In this document: in pieces, positions 8,642 to 17,594 of the stretch
Layout of the letters: each line of letters begins with the position of its first letter
How positions within the stretch are numbered: the first letter of the stretch is position 1
Translations under genes and position numbers: made by a program
Source of the DNA: Delftia tsuruhatensis NBRC 16741
Lineage (GTDB): Bacteria; Pseudomonadota; Gammaproteobacteria; Burkholderiales; Burkholderiaceae_C
DNA length: 44,299 nucleotides
Reading direction: 5' to 3'
Assembly (NCBI RefSeq): GCF_001571325.1
Contig: NZ_BCTO01000067.1
Location: 1 to 44,299, forward strand
The notes under the pieces: generated by a model
Told to the model about the DNA's origin: nothing
The model's database searches: none
Seen by the model: only the letters and a program-made list of their open reading frames with translations

Positions 8642-9021
8642 GGACGCGAGGTCTGGTTTTCAATGCGCGCCAGGGCGCGCTGCGGAAAAAATACGGCGCC
8701 TGGCGCCGAATCATCTGAGGGGCCATCCGGATGCAAATCCAGATTGCCAGGAGGCATGGGGATGAAGGAAACTCCTGCCGGTGCGGCTTCGGCCTGCGGC
8801 GTGTTGCCGCAAGGGCCATTCACTCAGGGAGCCGCTGCAAAAGCTGACCGCTCCACCCGCTCATACGGCACTGCCGCTGTGACTTCATATTCATCGCTTT
8901 GTTTCGCATGCCGGCCAATGGCGGCGGCACAGGGAAACAGCTTGCGTTCTTTCGATGGCATTTCGGCCCGGGAAATGTGGAAGAACGATGGAGATGAACA
9001 CAGCCGCCGCCGCGACCCAAA
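8642..9021. promoter_or_regulatory. divergent control region, RND pump/AdeRS-like genes
   Basis: 380 bases without a supportable gene separate the two start codons. Near the pump are two inverted repeats: GCGCGC-CAGG-GCGCGC (8665-8680) and CGGCGCC-T-GGCGCCG (8694-8708). They sit 24-67 bases upstream of the pump start and are candidates for operator or 5-prime UTR structure. I could not identify an AdeR-type direct repeat by eye. Confidence 0.4.
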
Positions 9022-9756
9022 ATGGCTTCTATCATTGCCCAGCCCTTGCCTTTCCAGCCATCGACATCGCTCATCCTCGTTGCCGAGGACGAGCCCGAGA
9101 TCGCAGACATCCTGTGCGCCTACCTGGCCCGCAGCGACCTGCGCACCGTCCATGCCGCCGATGGCCAGCAGGCCCTTGAACTGCACCACCACTTGAAACC
9201 CGATCTCGTTCTTCTCGACGTGCAGATGCCACGCCTCGACGGCTGGCAGGTGCTGTCCGAAATCCGCCGGCGCGGCGACACGCCCGTCATCATGCTCACC
9301 GCCCTCAACCAGGACGTGGACAAGCTCATCGGCCTGCGCATTGGCGCGGACGACTACGTGGGCAAGCCCTTCAATGCGGCCGAGGTCGTGGCGCGCGTGC
9401 AGGCCGTGCTGCGCCGCTGCGGCCAGGGCCGGCTCCGCGATACCAAGCTGCTGCAGGCCGGCCCCTTTCGCGTGGACCTGGACAGCCGCGAGGTCAGCGT
9501 GCAGGTGCAGGGCGCCACGCACGTGCCCGAACTCACCGTGACCGAATTCAACCTGCTGGCCAGCCTGGTGCGTTCGCCCCGGCGCGTGTTCAGCCGCGCC
9601 GAGCTGCTGCTCAGTTGCCTGCCCGAAGGCCACACGCTGGAACGCACCGTGGACAGCCACATCAGCAAGCTGCGCAAGAAGCTCGAAGGCCTGGGCCTGC
9701 AGGGCATGCCCGACAGCGTGCGCAGCGTGGGCTACCGGCTGGGGATGGATCCATGA
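9022..9756 (+). CDS. adeR: OmpR-family response regulator, AdeR-like
   Basis: 244 aa. The receiver domain (about residues 17-130) has the acidic pair in VAEDEPEIAD, phospho-acceptor D66 (LVLLDVQMPRLDGW), T93 and K115 (GADDYVGKPFN). The C-terminal half is an OmpR/PhoB winged helix with TVTEFNLLASLVRSPRRVFSR and a recognition region ending VDSHISKLRKKL and VRSVGYRLG. The stretch LTALNQDVDKLIGLRIGADDY closely follows AdeR of Acinetobacter as I recall it. It overlaps the sensor kinase gene by 4 bases and is divergent from the AdeB-like pump, so control of that pump is the obvious role (inferred). Confidence 0.93.
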   Translation: MASIIAQPLPFQPSTSLILVAEDEPEIADILCAYLARSDLRTVHAADGQQALELHHHLKPDLVLLDVQMPRLDGWQVLSEIRRRGDTPVIMLTALNQDVDKLIGLRIGADDYVGKPFNAAEVVARVQAVLRRCGQGRLRDTKLLQAGPFRVDLDSREVSVQVQGATHVPELTVTEFNLLASLVRSPRRVFSRAELLLSCLPEGHTLERTVDSHISKLRKKLEGLGLQGMPDSVRSVGYRLGMDP

Positions 9757-10826
9757 GCGCAGTGCCGGGCCTGCGCCGGCAGGTGGTGCTGACCATGTCG
9801 GCCGTCACGCTGGCCGTGGTCGTGCTGTGCGTGCTGGGTTCGTACGCCTTCTATGCACTGCTGCTGACCTTTCACCCGGCCAGCGTCTCCGACGGCTGGA
9901 TGCCCTCCAGCGTGGAGCTGGCCTGGGTGCTGCTGACCCTGGTCATCGCCCTGCTGATCGCCATCTTCGTGGCCACGCGGCTGTCGCGGCGCATCCTGCC
10001 CTCGCTGGACTCGGTGGCCATCAGCCTGCGCCAGCTGGCCCAGGGCGACCTCTCGGCGCGCGCGCACACCGACGACAGCGCGCTGCACGAGGCCGCCCAG
10101 CTGGTGCACGACTTCAACAGCCTGGCCCAGCGCCTGGAAGGCATGGCGCAGGAGCGCGCCTTCTGGAGCGCGGCCATCGCCCATGAGCTGCGCACGCCCG
10201 TGACCATCCTCAGCGGACGGCTGCAAGGCCTGTCCGACGGCGTCTTCCTGCCCAGCAAGGACATGCTGGCCAGCCTGATGACCCAGGTCGAGGGGCTGAC
10301 CCGCCTGATCGACGATCTGCGCCTGCTGGGCCTGCAGGACAACGGCCACCTGCATCTGGAGCTGCGCCAGACCTGCCTGGCCGGCGAGGTGCGATCGGTG
10401 ACCCTGGCCGTGGGGCCGGCGCTGGAGCAGGCGGGCCTGCAACTGGCGCTGGAGCTGGACGAGCAGCCCGTGGTCTGCGACCCCGTGCGCATACGCCAGG
10501 CCCTGCTGGCCCTGCTGGAGAACGCCATGCTGTATGCGCAGCCCGGCCCCCTGCTGGTGGCCGCGCGCGTGCGCCAGGGCCTGTGCACCGTGCGCGTGGA
10601 AGACAGCGGCCCCGGCGTGGCGGCGGACCTTGCGCCGCGCATCTTCGACGCCTTCCAGCGCGGCGAAGGCGCCCGCAGCCGCAAAAACGCCGGCGTGGGG
10701 GCCAGCAAGGGCAGCGGACTGGGCCTGGCCGTGGTCCAGGCCATTGCCCAGGCCCATGGCGGGCGGGCGCAATGCCTGCCGGGCGAGCGCGGCGGCGCGC
10801 TGTTCGAGTTGAGCTGGCCGGCCTGA
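9753..10826 (+). CDS. adeS: sensor histidine kinase, AdeS-like
   Basis: 357 aa from the ATG at 9753, which overlaps the regulator stop by 4 bases. TM1 is about residues 11-38 and TM2 57-75, with only about 20 residues of periplasmic loop, so sensing is probably within the membrane or cytoplasm. A HAMP-like segment follows (SRRILPSLDSVAISLRQLAQGD). The DHp domain has phospho-acceptor H144 in FWSAAIAHELRTPVTIL. The ATPase domain has an N box (ALLENAMLYA), G1 box (EDSGPGVA) and G2 box (KGSGLGLAVV). It pairs with the AdeR-like regulator. Its stop is 18 bases from the convergent chlD end, with no clear terminator between them. Confidence 0.92.
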   Translation: MSAVPGLRRQVVLTMSAVTLAVVVLCVLGSYAFYALLLTFHPASVSDGWMPSSVELAWVLLTLVIALLIAIFVATRLSRRILPSLDSVAISLRQLAQGDLSARAHTDDSALHEAAQLVHDFNSLAQRLEGMAQERAFWSAAIAHELRTPVTILSGRLQGLSDGVFLPSKDMLASLMTQVEGLTRLIDDLRLLGLQDNGHLHLELRQTCLAGEVRSVTLAVGPALEQAGLQLALELDEQPVVCDPVRIRQALLALLENAMLYAQPGPLLVAARVRQGLCTVRVEDSGPGVAADLAPRIFDAFQRGEGARSRKNAGVGASKGSGLGLAVVQAIAQAHGGRAQCLPGERGGALFELSWPA

Positions 10827-10844
10827 CCTCGTCAAAGCCGCAGA

Positions 10845-12670
10845 TCAGCCTGCGAAATCATCGGCCCGCACATGGCGTGCGTCCCAGGCAGCAGCCAGCG
10901 CAGCGGCCCGGCCCAGGCGCACGCGGCCCGATTCGAAGTCCACGATGCCTGCCTCCTGCGCCGCCGCAGGCCGCGCGGGCCGCTCGCGCGTGCGGCCGTC
11001 GGTGAGCAGCCACAGCCAGCCCTGGCAGGAGGCCTCTGCGCCGCAATGGCGCTGCAGCAACTGGCCCGCATGCTCCACGGCCGCCTGCAGCGGCGTGCCG
11101 CCGCCCCCGCCGATGGGAGCGATCCAGTCGTCATTCCAGGCCGCAGCCTTGCGCGGCGGCAGGCGCAATTCCACGCGCGTGCCCGCAAAGCAGATCAGCG
11201 CCACCTGCTCGCGGCGGCGGTAGGCCTCTTCCATCAGCGACAGCAGCACGCCCTTGGCCCGCGCCAGTGCGCCGCTGGCGGCCATGGAGGCCGAGCAATC
11301 GAGCACAAAGCAATGCAGCCGCGTGGCCTGGGGCGGCTCGCGGCGGCGCTGCAGATGTTCGGGCGCCAGCGCCTGGGCGCCGCGCGCGGCCAGCGTGCGC
11401 GGCCAGTCCCAGCTGCCGGTGGGCGGCCCGCCCTGCGCCTGGGCCAGCCGGGGCTGGCCGGTCGCCTGCTGGCCCGCCCTCGCATCCCTTGCCTGTGGCG
11501 CGGGGCCGCGAGGGCTCAGGCTTTTTTTGCGGCGGGCGCTCCGGGCTTTGCGGCCTCGCGGGCCAGCAACGAAGGCACGGCGACACGCAGCAGGCCCACG
11601 GGCTCGGGCGGCATGGCGCCCCAGTCGGCCTCGGAGGGTTGGCTGCCGCTTTCGCCGTTGGCCGTGGCCTGGGCAGGCGGCCGGCTTTGTGCCGGCGACT
11701 GCGAAGGCGGATTCGATGGCGCCTGCTGTGGGGATGGCTGCTGCGGCTGCGGCTGCGGCTGCGGCTGCGGCGCCCCCGGCTTGCGGCGGTGCACCAGCAC
11801 CAGCTCGGCCACGGCCTGCACATGGTCGGGCGTGACCTCGGCATCGCCCAGCCAGGCGGCCCAGGCGCGTGCGGCACGCAGCAGCACCAGGTCGGCGCGC
11901 AGGCCGTCCACCTGGGCGGCAATGCACAGCGCTCCGGCGGCCTGCAGCACCGCGTCGGACCAGGGCAGCGCGCCGGCCGGCTGCAGGCGCTCGCGTGCCG
12001 TGCGCAGCTGCGCGGCCAGCGCGGCCTGGGCGTCTGCATGGCGGGCGCGGAAGGCTGCGGGGTCGGCATCGAACAGCAGCCGCGCGCGCACGATGGCCTG
12101 GCGCTGGGCCGCATCCTGCACATTGGCCAGGCGCACGCACAGGCCCAGGCGGTCCAGCAGCTGCGGGCGCAGCTGGCCTTCCTCGGGGTTCATGGTGCCC
12201 ACCAGCACGAAGCGCGCCGCATGGCGGTGGGAGATGCCGTCGCGCTCGACCACGTTGACGCCGCTGGCGGCCGCATCCAGCAGCACATCGACCAGGGCAT
12301 CGGGCAGCAGGTTGATCTCGTCCACATAGAGCACGCCGCCATGGGCGCGTGCCAGCAGGCCGGGCGCGAATTTGAGCGCATGGCCGGCCATGGCCTGGCC
12401 CAGGTCCAGCGAGCCGGCCAGATGCTCCAACGAGGCGCCCAGCGGCAGCGTGACGAAGGGCGCGGCATCGATGAGCTCGGCCAGGGCGCGCGCGGCCGTG
12501 GACTTGGCCGTGCCGCGCGGCCCCTCGATCAGCACGCCGCCCAGTTGCGGGTCGATGGCGGCCAGCAGCAGCGCCTGGCACAGCAGGGGCTGGCCGGCAA
12601 TGGCGGCAAAGGGAAACAGCGGCGGCAGCGCGGGCGGGGCGCCGCTGCCCAGGTCAGGAGATGCGGTCAT
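10845..12670 (-). CDS. chlD: ChlD-like medium chelatase subunit by -1 frameshift (AAA+ plus vWA)
   Basis: If ribosomes slip -1 at the A7 run (11522-11528), translation from 12670 reads through to the stop at 10845, giving 608 aa. Residues 1-383 are the AAA+ part shared with the small subunit. The linker is Pro/Gln/Arg-rich, as in ChlD. Residues from about 450 are a von Willebrand A domain with a MIDAS: D458 in LDCSASM, threonine in GGGGTPLQ, aspartate in LLTDGRT. The vWA part has no good start codon or ribosome site of its own and begins in a different frame right at the slip site. With CobN this should form the ATP-driven cobalt chelatase. The alternative is an ordinary frameshift mutation or sequence error; the hairpin with ideal spacing argues against that. 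Confidence 0.75.
11476..11528 (-). promoter_or_regulatory. programmed -1 frameshift signal in chlD
   Basis: On the minus strand the zero frame reads GCA AAA AAA GCC TGA. The slippery heptamer A AAA AAA occupies 11528-11522, and the zero-frame stop is at 11518-11516. Six bases after the heptamer starts an 8-bp perfect GC-rich stem (GCCCTCGC at 11515-11508 with GCGAGGGC at 11483-11476). It is extended past a 2x2 internal loop by CCC/GGG. After slipping, the frame continues AGC CTG AGC into the vWA domain. Heptamer, 6-nt spacer and strong hairpin are the three parts of a bacterial -1 signal. Confidence 0.8.
11516..12670 (-). CDS. chlI: ChlI/BchI-like AAA+ chelatase small subunit (zero-frame product)
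   Basis: 384 aa when read without slipping. It is an AAA+ ATPase of the magnesium-chelatase I type: Walker A IEGPRGTAKST (residues 48-58), Walker B GGVLYVDEINLL, sensor region LVGTMNPEEGQLRPQLLDR, and an arginine-finger area LDRLGLCVRL. Residues 300-383 are a low-complexity Pro/Gln/Ser linker that makes sense only as the bridge to a vWA domain, so this product looks like a truncated ChlD serving as the small subunit. It overlaps the end of cobN by 4 bases (ATGA), placing it last in the cobalamin operon. With CobN as large subunit the likely metal is cobalt, not magnesium. Confidence 0.88.
   Translation of the reverse strand: MTASPDLGSGAPPALPPLFPFAAIAGQPLLCQALLLAAIDPQLGGVLIEGPRGTAKSTAARALAELIDAAPFVTLPLGASLEHLAGSLDLGQAMAGHALKFAPGLLARAHGGVLYVDEINLLPDALVDVLLDAAASGVNVVERDGISHRHAARFVLVGTMNPEEGQLRPQLLDRLGLCVRLANVQDAAQRQAIVRARLLFDADPAAFRARHADAQAALAAQLRTARERLQPAGALPWSDAVLQAAGALCIAAQVDGLRADLVLLRAARAWAAWLGDAEVTPDHVQAVAELVLVHRRKPGAPQPQPQPQPQQPSPQQAPSNPPSQSPAQSRPPAQATANGESGSQPSEADWGAMPPEPVGLLRVAVPSLLAREAAKPGAPAAKKA
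11738..11771. repeat. hexanucleotide repeat (CTGCGG)n
   Basis: About five copies of CTGCGG encode the Pro-Gln repeat of the chlI/chlD linker. Because the unit is 6 bases, copy changes would lengthen or shorten the linker without altering the frame. Confidence 0.8.
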
Positions 12671-15600
12671 GCGCGCAATCCTTCGAGATGGTTTTCATGT
12701 CCCAGCAGCAGGTCTTCCAGCTGCTGGCGATAGTCGCCGGGCTGCTCCCACAGGCCGCGCTGCATGGCTTCGAGCAGGCGCTCCAGCATGTCGCGCAGGG
12801 CCTGCGGATTGTGCTGCACGAGAAAGTCGCGCGTGGCCGCGTCCAGCACATAGGCGTCGGCCACCAGGGCGTACTGGTGGTCGCCCACCTGCTGCGTGGT
12901 GGCGTCGAAGCCGAAGAGATAGTCCACCGTGGCCGCCATCTCGAAGGCCCCCTTGTAGCCATGGCGCTTGGCGCCGTCCATCCACTTGGGATTGGTGACG
13001 CGCGAGCGCACCACGCGCGCAATCTCCTCCTTGAGCGAGCGCACGCGCGGCTGGGCCGGGTTGGCATGGTCGCCGTGGTAGAGCGCGGGCTGGCGGCCCG
13101 AGAGGTGGCGCACGGCCGAGGCCATGCCGCCCTGGAACTGGAAGTAGTCGCCCGAGTCGAGGATGTCGTGCTCGCGGCTGTCCTGGTTGTGGGCCACCAC
13201 GTCGAGCTCGCCCAGGCGGCGGCGCAGCGCATCGCCTGCGGGCACGCCCTCGGCGTCCTGGCCGTAGGCATGCTGGCTCCAGCCCAGGTAGGCCTGGGCC
13301 AGGTCGGCATCGCCCTGCCAGTCGCCGCTCTGGAACAGCCCGCCCAGGCCCGAGCCGTAGTGGCCGGGCGGCGCGCCGAACACGCGCCAGCCGGCCTGCA
13401 GGCGGGCCTGCACGGCGTCCATGCCCTGCGCCTGCAGCTGCTCGGCCTCGGCCAGGATGCGCGCGCGTATGGGGTTGTCCTCGGCGTCCTCGTCCAGCGC
13501 GGCCACGGCCTGCACGGCCGCGTCGAACATCTGCACGGCGCCGGGGAAGGCATCGCGGAAGAAGCCCGAGATGCGCAGCGTCACATCCACGCGCGGCCGG
13601 CCCATGCCCACGCGCGGCACCACCTCGAAGTCCACCACGCGCTGGCTGCCGGGCGCCCATTTGGGGCGCACCCCGATCAGCGCAAAGGCCTGGGCGATGT
13701 CGTCGCCGCCCGTGCGCATGGTGGCCGTGCCCCAGACCGACAGGCCCAGGGTGCGCGGGTACTCGCCATGCTCCTGCAGATAGCGCTCCAGCAGCCTGAG
13801 CGTGGCCTGCTGGCCCAGCTCCCAGGCGGCCTGGGTGGGAATGGCGCGCGTGTCCAGCGTGTAGAAATTGCGCCCCGTGGGCAGCACGTCGGGCCGCCCG
13901 CGCGAGGGCGATCCGCTGGGCCCGGGCGGCACGAAGCGGCCCTGCAGGCCGCGCAGCAGCTGGCGCAGTTCCTCGCCGCCGCAGGCATCCAGCGCGGGCG
14001 CCAGCACGGCATGCACCTGCGCCAGCGCGGCGCGCGTCTGCGGCCAGTCACCGGCCGGGGCCTCACCTTCCAGCAGTTGCTGCGCCAGCAGCTCCAGGCG
14101 CTCGCGCGTGTCGCCTTCATGGCGCCAGGGCTCGTCGCTCACGGCCTGCAGGGCGGCGGGGCGCGCGCCGGTCCAGGGGCGTGCAGGCTCCATGCGCAGC
14201 GGGTCGAACCCGGGGCTGTCCAGCAGGTCGGCGGCCAGCGCCTGGATCAGGCCCTGGCCTTCGTCCGACGGGAAGCGCGCCAGCGCCAGCAGCGTGTCGC
14301 GGCGCTGGCGGCCTTGAGGCGAGGCGCCGAAGACATGCAGGCCGTCGCGGATCTGGGTTTCCTTGAGCTCGCACAGGTAGGCGTCTATGCGTTCGAGCAC
14401 GGCATCGTCGTCCTGCGCGGCACCGGGCGCCAGGTCCAGCTCCTGGTCCAGGTGCTGGCGGCGCACGATGTCCAGGATCTGGCGGCGCAGCAGCGCGCCG
14501 CGCCGCGCATCGACCAGCAGGGCGTCGTAGTACTCGTCCACCAGGCGCTCCAGGTCCTGCAGCGGGCCGTGGTTTTCGGCCCGCGTCAGCGGCGGCATCA
14601 GGTGGTCGATGATCACGGCCTGGCTGCGGCGCTTGGCCTGGGCGCCTTCGCCGGGATCGTTGACGATGAAGGGGTACAGGTGCGGCAGCGGGCCCAGGAT
14701 GGCATCGGGCCAGCACGCGCCCGACAGCGCCAGGCTCTTGCCCGGCAGCCATTCGAGGTTGCCATGCTTGCCCACGTGGACCATGGCGTCCACGGCAAAG
14801 CGGTCGCGCAGCCAGAAGTAGAAGGCCAGGTAGCTATGGGGCGGCACCAGCTCGGCATCGTGGTAGCTCGCATAGTCCTGCGCGCCCATGCCTTTGCCGA
14901 CCAATGCACGCGCCGGCTGTATGCCGACAAAGACATGGCCCAGGCGCAGGCCCGCGATCATGAAGCGGCCCTGGCGCAGCAGCGGGTCGGCCTCGGGCGC
15001 GCCCCAGCGCGCCGTGATGGCGTCGGCCATGCCGTCCGGCAGCGCGGCCAGGCGTGCCAGGTACTCGTCCAGCGCATAGCTTTGCCAGGCCGGGCGCAGC
15101 GGCCACTGGGCCGGGTCGTTGGCAATGCCCTGCTGCAGGGTGTGCATCAGCGCCTCGCCATCGGCGGGCAGCTGCGCGGGGTCGCCCAGCTCATGGCCTT
15201 CGGCCGCCAGGTGCTGCAGGATGGCGATCACCGAGGCCGGCGTATCCAGCCCCACGCCGCTGCCGATGCGGCCTTCGCTGCCCGGATAGTTGGCCAGCAC
15301 CAGGGCCAGGCGCTTGTCGCGCGCGGGCAGGCTGCGCAGGCGGCACCAGCGCCAGGCCAGGTCGGCCACGAAGTCCACGCGGTCGGGCTCGGGCTGGTAG
15401 GCCACCACGTCGGCCTGGGTGAAGGCGCAGCGGTGGGACAGGCCCTTGAAGCTGATGGCGCGCGTGATGATGCGGCCATCCATCTCCGGCAGCACCACCT
15501 GCATGGCGATGTCGCGCGGGCGCAGGCCCTGGCTGTCGGCCCACCAGTCCTCGCGGTTGCCGCCGCTGGCGATCACCTGCAGCACGGGCGCATCGCCGGC

Positions 15601-16488
15601 CAGGGCCGTGCCCGATTCCAGCGCCGAGAACGCCGTGGTGTTGAGCACCAGCTGCACGGCATGGTCTTCGCAGAGCTGGCGCAGCGTGGCCAGGCACAGC
15701 GGGTCCTTGAGCGAGTCCAGCGCCACGGGCAGCGGGTTCATGCCGCGCTGCTGCAGCGACAAGGCCATGGCGTCGAAGGCTGCCGTATTGCCCGCCAGCA
15801 GGTGGGAGCGGTAGAACACCAGGGCCACGGTGGGCGCGCCCGGCGTCCAGGCGCGCTGCAGGTCGTCGATGCCGGCCACGTCATGGGCCTGCATCTGGGC
15901 AGGGCTGGGGGCGTTATCGAACAGCGCAGGCGGCACGTGCACGGCTGCCTGCGGCAGGGTGCGCGGCGGCAGCGGCGCATCGCCCCGGTCCAGCCCGTGG
16001 TAGACGGTGGCCTTGAGGAACTCGCGCGCATTGGCCGCGCCGCCCGAGCGCAGGTACTGCCACAGCTGGCGGCAGGCGGCGGCCGGCAGCGTGCTGCGCG
16101 CCAGCAGGTGCGGGTCTTCCTGCAGGTCACCCGAGAACATGGCCAGGCGCTGCCCCTTGCGGCGCGCCAGAGAGCCGATCTGCTCGATGCCGTAGGGCCA
16201 GGCCGATTCCGAGCCCAGGTGGTCCACGATGACCACGCGCGCATGGCGCAGCACCTCGTCCACATACAGGTCCAGCGAGGCCGGCTGGCGCAGGTACAGC
16301 AGATTGGCCAGCCGCACCGAGGGAAAGTCCGCCGACGCCCCGGCCAGCGCGGCCACGGCCGAGGACAGCAGGGCCAGCGTGGTGTCGGCCGAGCTCAGGA
16401 TGACGATGTCGGCCGGCGTCTGGTCGAGGCGGGTGACGATGCTCTCGTCCTCGACAAAGCCGCCGGGGCGCGTGGACAGCAGGTGCAT
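12667..16488 (-). CDS. cobN: CobN cobaltochelatase large subunit
   Basis: 1273 aa, the normal size for CobN/BchH-type chelatase large subunits, which bind the tetrapyrrole and insert the metal. The protein shows the CobN layout throughout: an N-terminal domain (VILSSADTTLALLSSAVAAL), GYPGSEGRIGSGVGLDTP-like text written here as NYPGSEGRIGSGVGLDT, the block MVHVGKHGNLEWLPGKSLALS, and late blocks VDVTLRISGFFRDAFPG and NPKWMDGAKRHGYKGAFEMA. In the aerobic pathway CobN works with CobS/CobT on hydrogenobyrinate a,c-diamide; here the partner is the overlapping chlI/chlD gene instead. It starts 29 bases after cobW in the riboswitch-headed operon. Confidence 0.96.
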   Translation of the reverse strand: MHLLSTRPGGFVEDESIVTRLDQTPADIVILSSADTTLALLSSAVAALAGASADFPSVRLANLLYLRQPASLDLYVDEVLRHARVVIVDHLGSESAWPYGIEQIGSLARRKGQRLAMFSGDLQEDPHLLARSTLPAAACRQLWQYLRSGGAANAREFLKATVYHGLDRGDAPLPPRTLPQAAVHVPPALFDNAPSPAQMQAHDVAGIDDLQRAWTPGAPTVALVFYRSHLLAGNTAAFDAMALSLQQRGMNPLPVALDSLKDPLCLATLRQLCEDHAVQLVLNTTAFSALESGTALAGDAPVLQVIASGGNREDWWADSQGLRPRDIAMQVVLPEMDGRIITRAISFKGLSHRCAFTQADVVAYQPEPDRVDFVADLAWRWCRLRSLPARDKRLALVLANYPGSEGRIGSGVGLDTPASVIAILQHLAAEGHELGDPAQLPADGEALMHTLQQGIANDPAQWPLRPAWQSYALDEYLARLAALPDGMADAITARWGAPEADPLLRQGRFMIAGLRLGHVFVGIQPARALVGKGMGAQDYASYHDAELVPPHSYLAFYFWLRDRFAVDAMVHVGKHGNLEWLPGKSLALSGACWPDAILGPLPHLYPFIVNDPGEGAQAKRRSQAVIIDHLMPPLTRAENHGPLQDLERLVDEYYDALLVDARRGALLRRQILDIVRRQHLDQELDLAPGAAQDDDAVLERIDAYLCELKETQIRDGLHVFGASPQGRQRRDTLLALARFPSDEGQGLIQALAADLLDSPGFDPLRMEPARPWTGARPAALQAVSDEPWRHEGDTRERLELLAQQLLEGEAPAGDWPQTRAALAQVHAVLAPALDACGGEELRQLLRGLQGRFVPPGPSGSPSRGRPDVLPTGRNFYTLDTRAIPTQAAWELGQQATLRLLERYLQEHGEYPRTLGLSVWGTATMRTGGDDIAQAFALIGVRPKWAPGSQRVVDFEVVPRVGMGRPRVDVTLRISGFFRDAFPGAVQMFDAAVQAVAALDEDAEDNPIRARILAEAEQLQAQGMDAVQARLQAGWRVFGAPPGHYGSGLGGLFQSGDWQGDADLAQAYLGWSQHAYGQDAEGVPAGDALRRRLGELDVVAHNQDSREHDILDSGDYFQFQGGMASAVRHLSGRQPALYHGDHANPAQPRVRSLKEEIARVVRSRVTNPKWMDGAKRHGYKGAFEMAATVDYLFGFDATTQQVGDHQYALVADAYVLDAATRDFLVQHNPQALRDMLERLLEAMQRGLWEQPGDYRQQLEDLLLGHENHLEGLRA

Positions 16489-16517
16489 GGAACAGGTTTC
16501 AGTACGGAATCGGAAGG

Positions 16518-17567
16518 TCAGGCGGCCACATTCTCCAGGCCCTTGCGCAGCGCTGCTTCGTCAAGGTCTTGCCCGATGAACACCAGGCGCGTGCCGCGTG
16601 CCTCGCCCTCGCGCCAGGCGCGGTCGAAGTGGTGGTCGAAGCGGCGGCCCACGCCCTGCAGCAGCCAGCGCATGGGCTTGCCCGGGATCTCGGCAAAGCC
16701 CTTGACGCGCAGGATGCTGTGCTGCTCCACCAGCGTCTCCAGCGCAGCCAGCAGGCGGTCGCGGTCCACGGCGGGCAGGTCGATCACGTAGGAGTCGAAG
16801 TCGTCGTGGTCATGGTCCTCGTCGTGGTCGTGGTGGCTCACGCGCTGGTCGATGGTGGTCTCGGCCGCCTTGGCCAGGCCCAGCACCACGTCCAGCGGCA
16901 GGCGGCCCTGGGACGATTGCACGATCTTGACCTCGGGCGGCAGCTCCTCGCGCACCAGGGCGGTCACGCGCGCCAGGGCCTCGGCATCGGCCAGGTCGGT
17001 CTTGTTGAGCACCACCAGGTCGGCCGCGCCCAGCTGGTCCTCGAACAGTTCGTGCAGCGGCGATTCGTGGTCCAGGTTGGGGTCGGCGCGGCGCAGCTCG
17101 TCCACGGCCTGGGGATTGGCGGCGAACTGGCCGCTGGCGGCCGCCGGCGTATCCACCACGGTGACCACCGCGTCCACGGTGAACACGTTGGCGATCTCGG
17201 GCCACTGGAAGGCCTGGACCAGGGGCTTGGGCAGGGCCAGGCCCGAGGTCTCGATGATCACGGCGTCGATCTGGTCGCGGCGCTCGGCCAGCGCGCGCAT
17301 CACGGGGAAGAACTCTTCCTGCACCGTGCAGCACATGCAGCCGTTGGCCAGCTCGTACAGCGCGCCTTCGCGCTCGTTGCCCTCGTCGTCGCAGCCGATG
17401 CCGCAGCCCTTGAGGATCTCGCCGTCGATGCCCAGCTCGCCGAACTCGTTGACGATGACGGCAATGCGCCGGCCGCCCGCGTTGTCCAGGATGTGGCGCA
17501 GCAGCGTGGTCTTGCCGCTGCCCAGAAAGCCGGTGACGATGGTGGCGGGAATCTTGGCGGTTTGCAT
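16518..17567 (-). CDS. cobW: CobW GTPase, putative cobalt metallochaperone
   Basis: 349 aa, G3E-family P-loop GTPase. Walker A is GFLGSGKTT (residues 13-21), and the CxCC metal motif is C77-M-C79-C80 in NGCMCC. The guanine-specificity motif is NKTD (LVVLNKTDLAD). Near residues 237-252 lies a His/Asp-rich segment (HHDHDEDHDHDD), a metal-binding feature between the GTPase and the C-terminal CobW domain. CobW proteins are thought to hand Co(II) to the cobaltochelatase. Its place directly before cobN supports the cobalt member of the family over zinc (ZigA/YeiR) members. Confidence 0.95.
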   Translation of the reverse strand: MQTAKIPATIVTGFLGSGKTTLLRHILDNAGGRRIAVIVNEFGELGIDGEILKGCGIGCDDEGNEREGALYELANGCMCCTVQEEFFPVMRALAERRDQIDAVIIETSGLALPKPLVQAFQWPEIANVFTVDAVVTVVDTPAAASGQFAANPQAVDELRRADPNLDHESPLHELFEDQLGAADLVVLNKTDLADAEALARVTALVREELPPEVKIVQSSQGRLPLDVVLGLAKAAETTIDQRVSHHDHDEDHDHDDFDSYVIDLPAVDRDRLLAALETLVEQHSILRVKGFAEIPGKPMRWLLQGVGRRFDHHFDRAWREGEARGTRLVFIGQDLDEAALRKGLENVAA

Positions 17568-17594
17568 GGAAGGTTCTCCAGAAAAAAGAGGAAG

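Noticed and set aside
5345..9196. 1283-codon open frame on the plus strand opposite the RND pump
   Set aside because: His/Gln/Gly-rich nonsense without motifs; the minus strand encodes a full AdeB-like permease.
11516..11528. Plain frameshift mutation or sequencing error in chlD
   Set aside because: Heptamer in correct phase, nearby zero-frame stop, 6-nt spacer and perfect GC stem are together too specific, and the family is known for programmed frameshifting; resequencing would still be useful.
11738..11771. CTGCGG repeat as a phase-variation switch
   Set aside because: The repeat unit is 6 bases and cannot change the reading frame; it encodes a Pro-Gln linker.
12661..16791. 1376-codon open frame on the plus strand opposite cobN and cobW
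   Set aside because: It is a shadow of high-GC codon bias: low-complexity Gln/His/Arg/Ala translation with no domain, while the minus strand encodes clear CobN and CobW.
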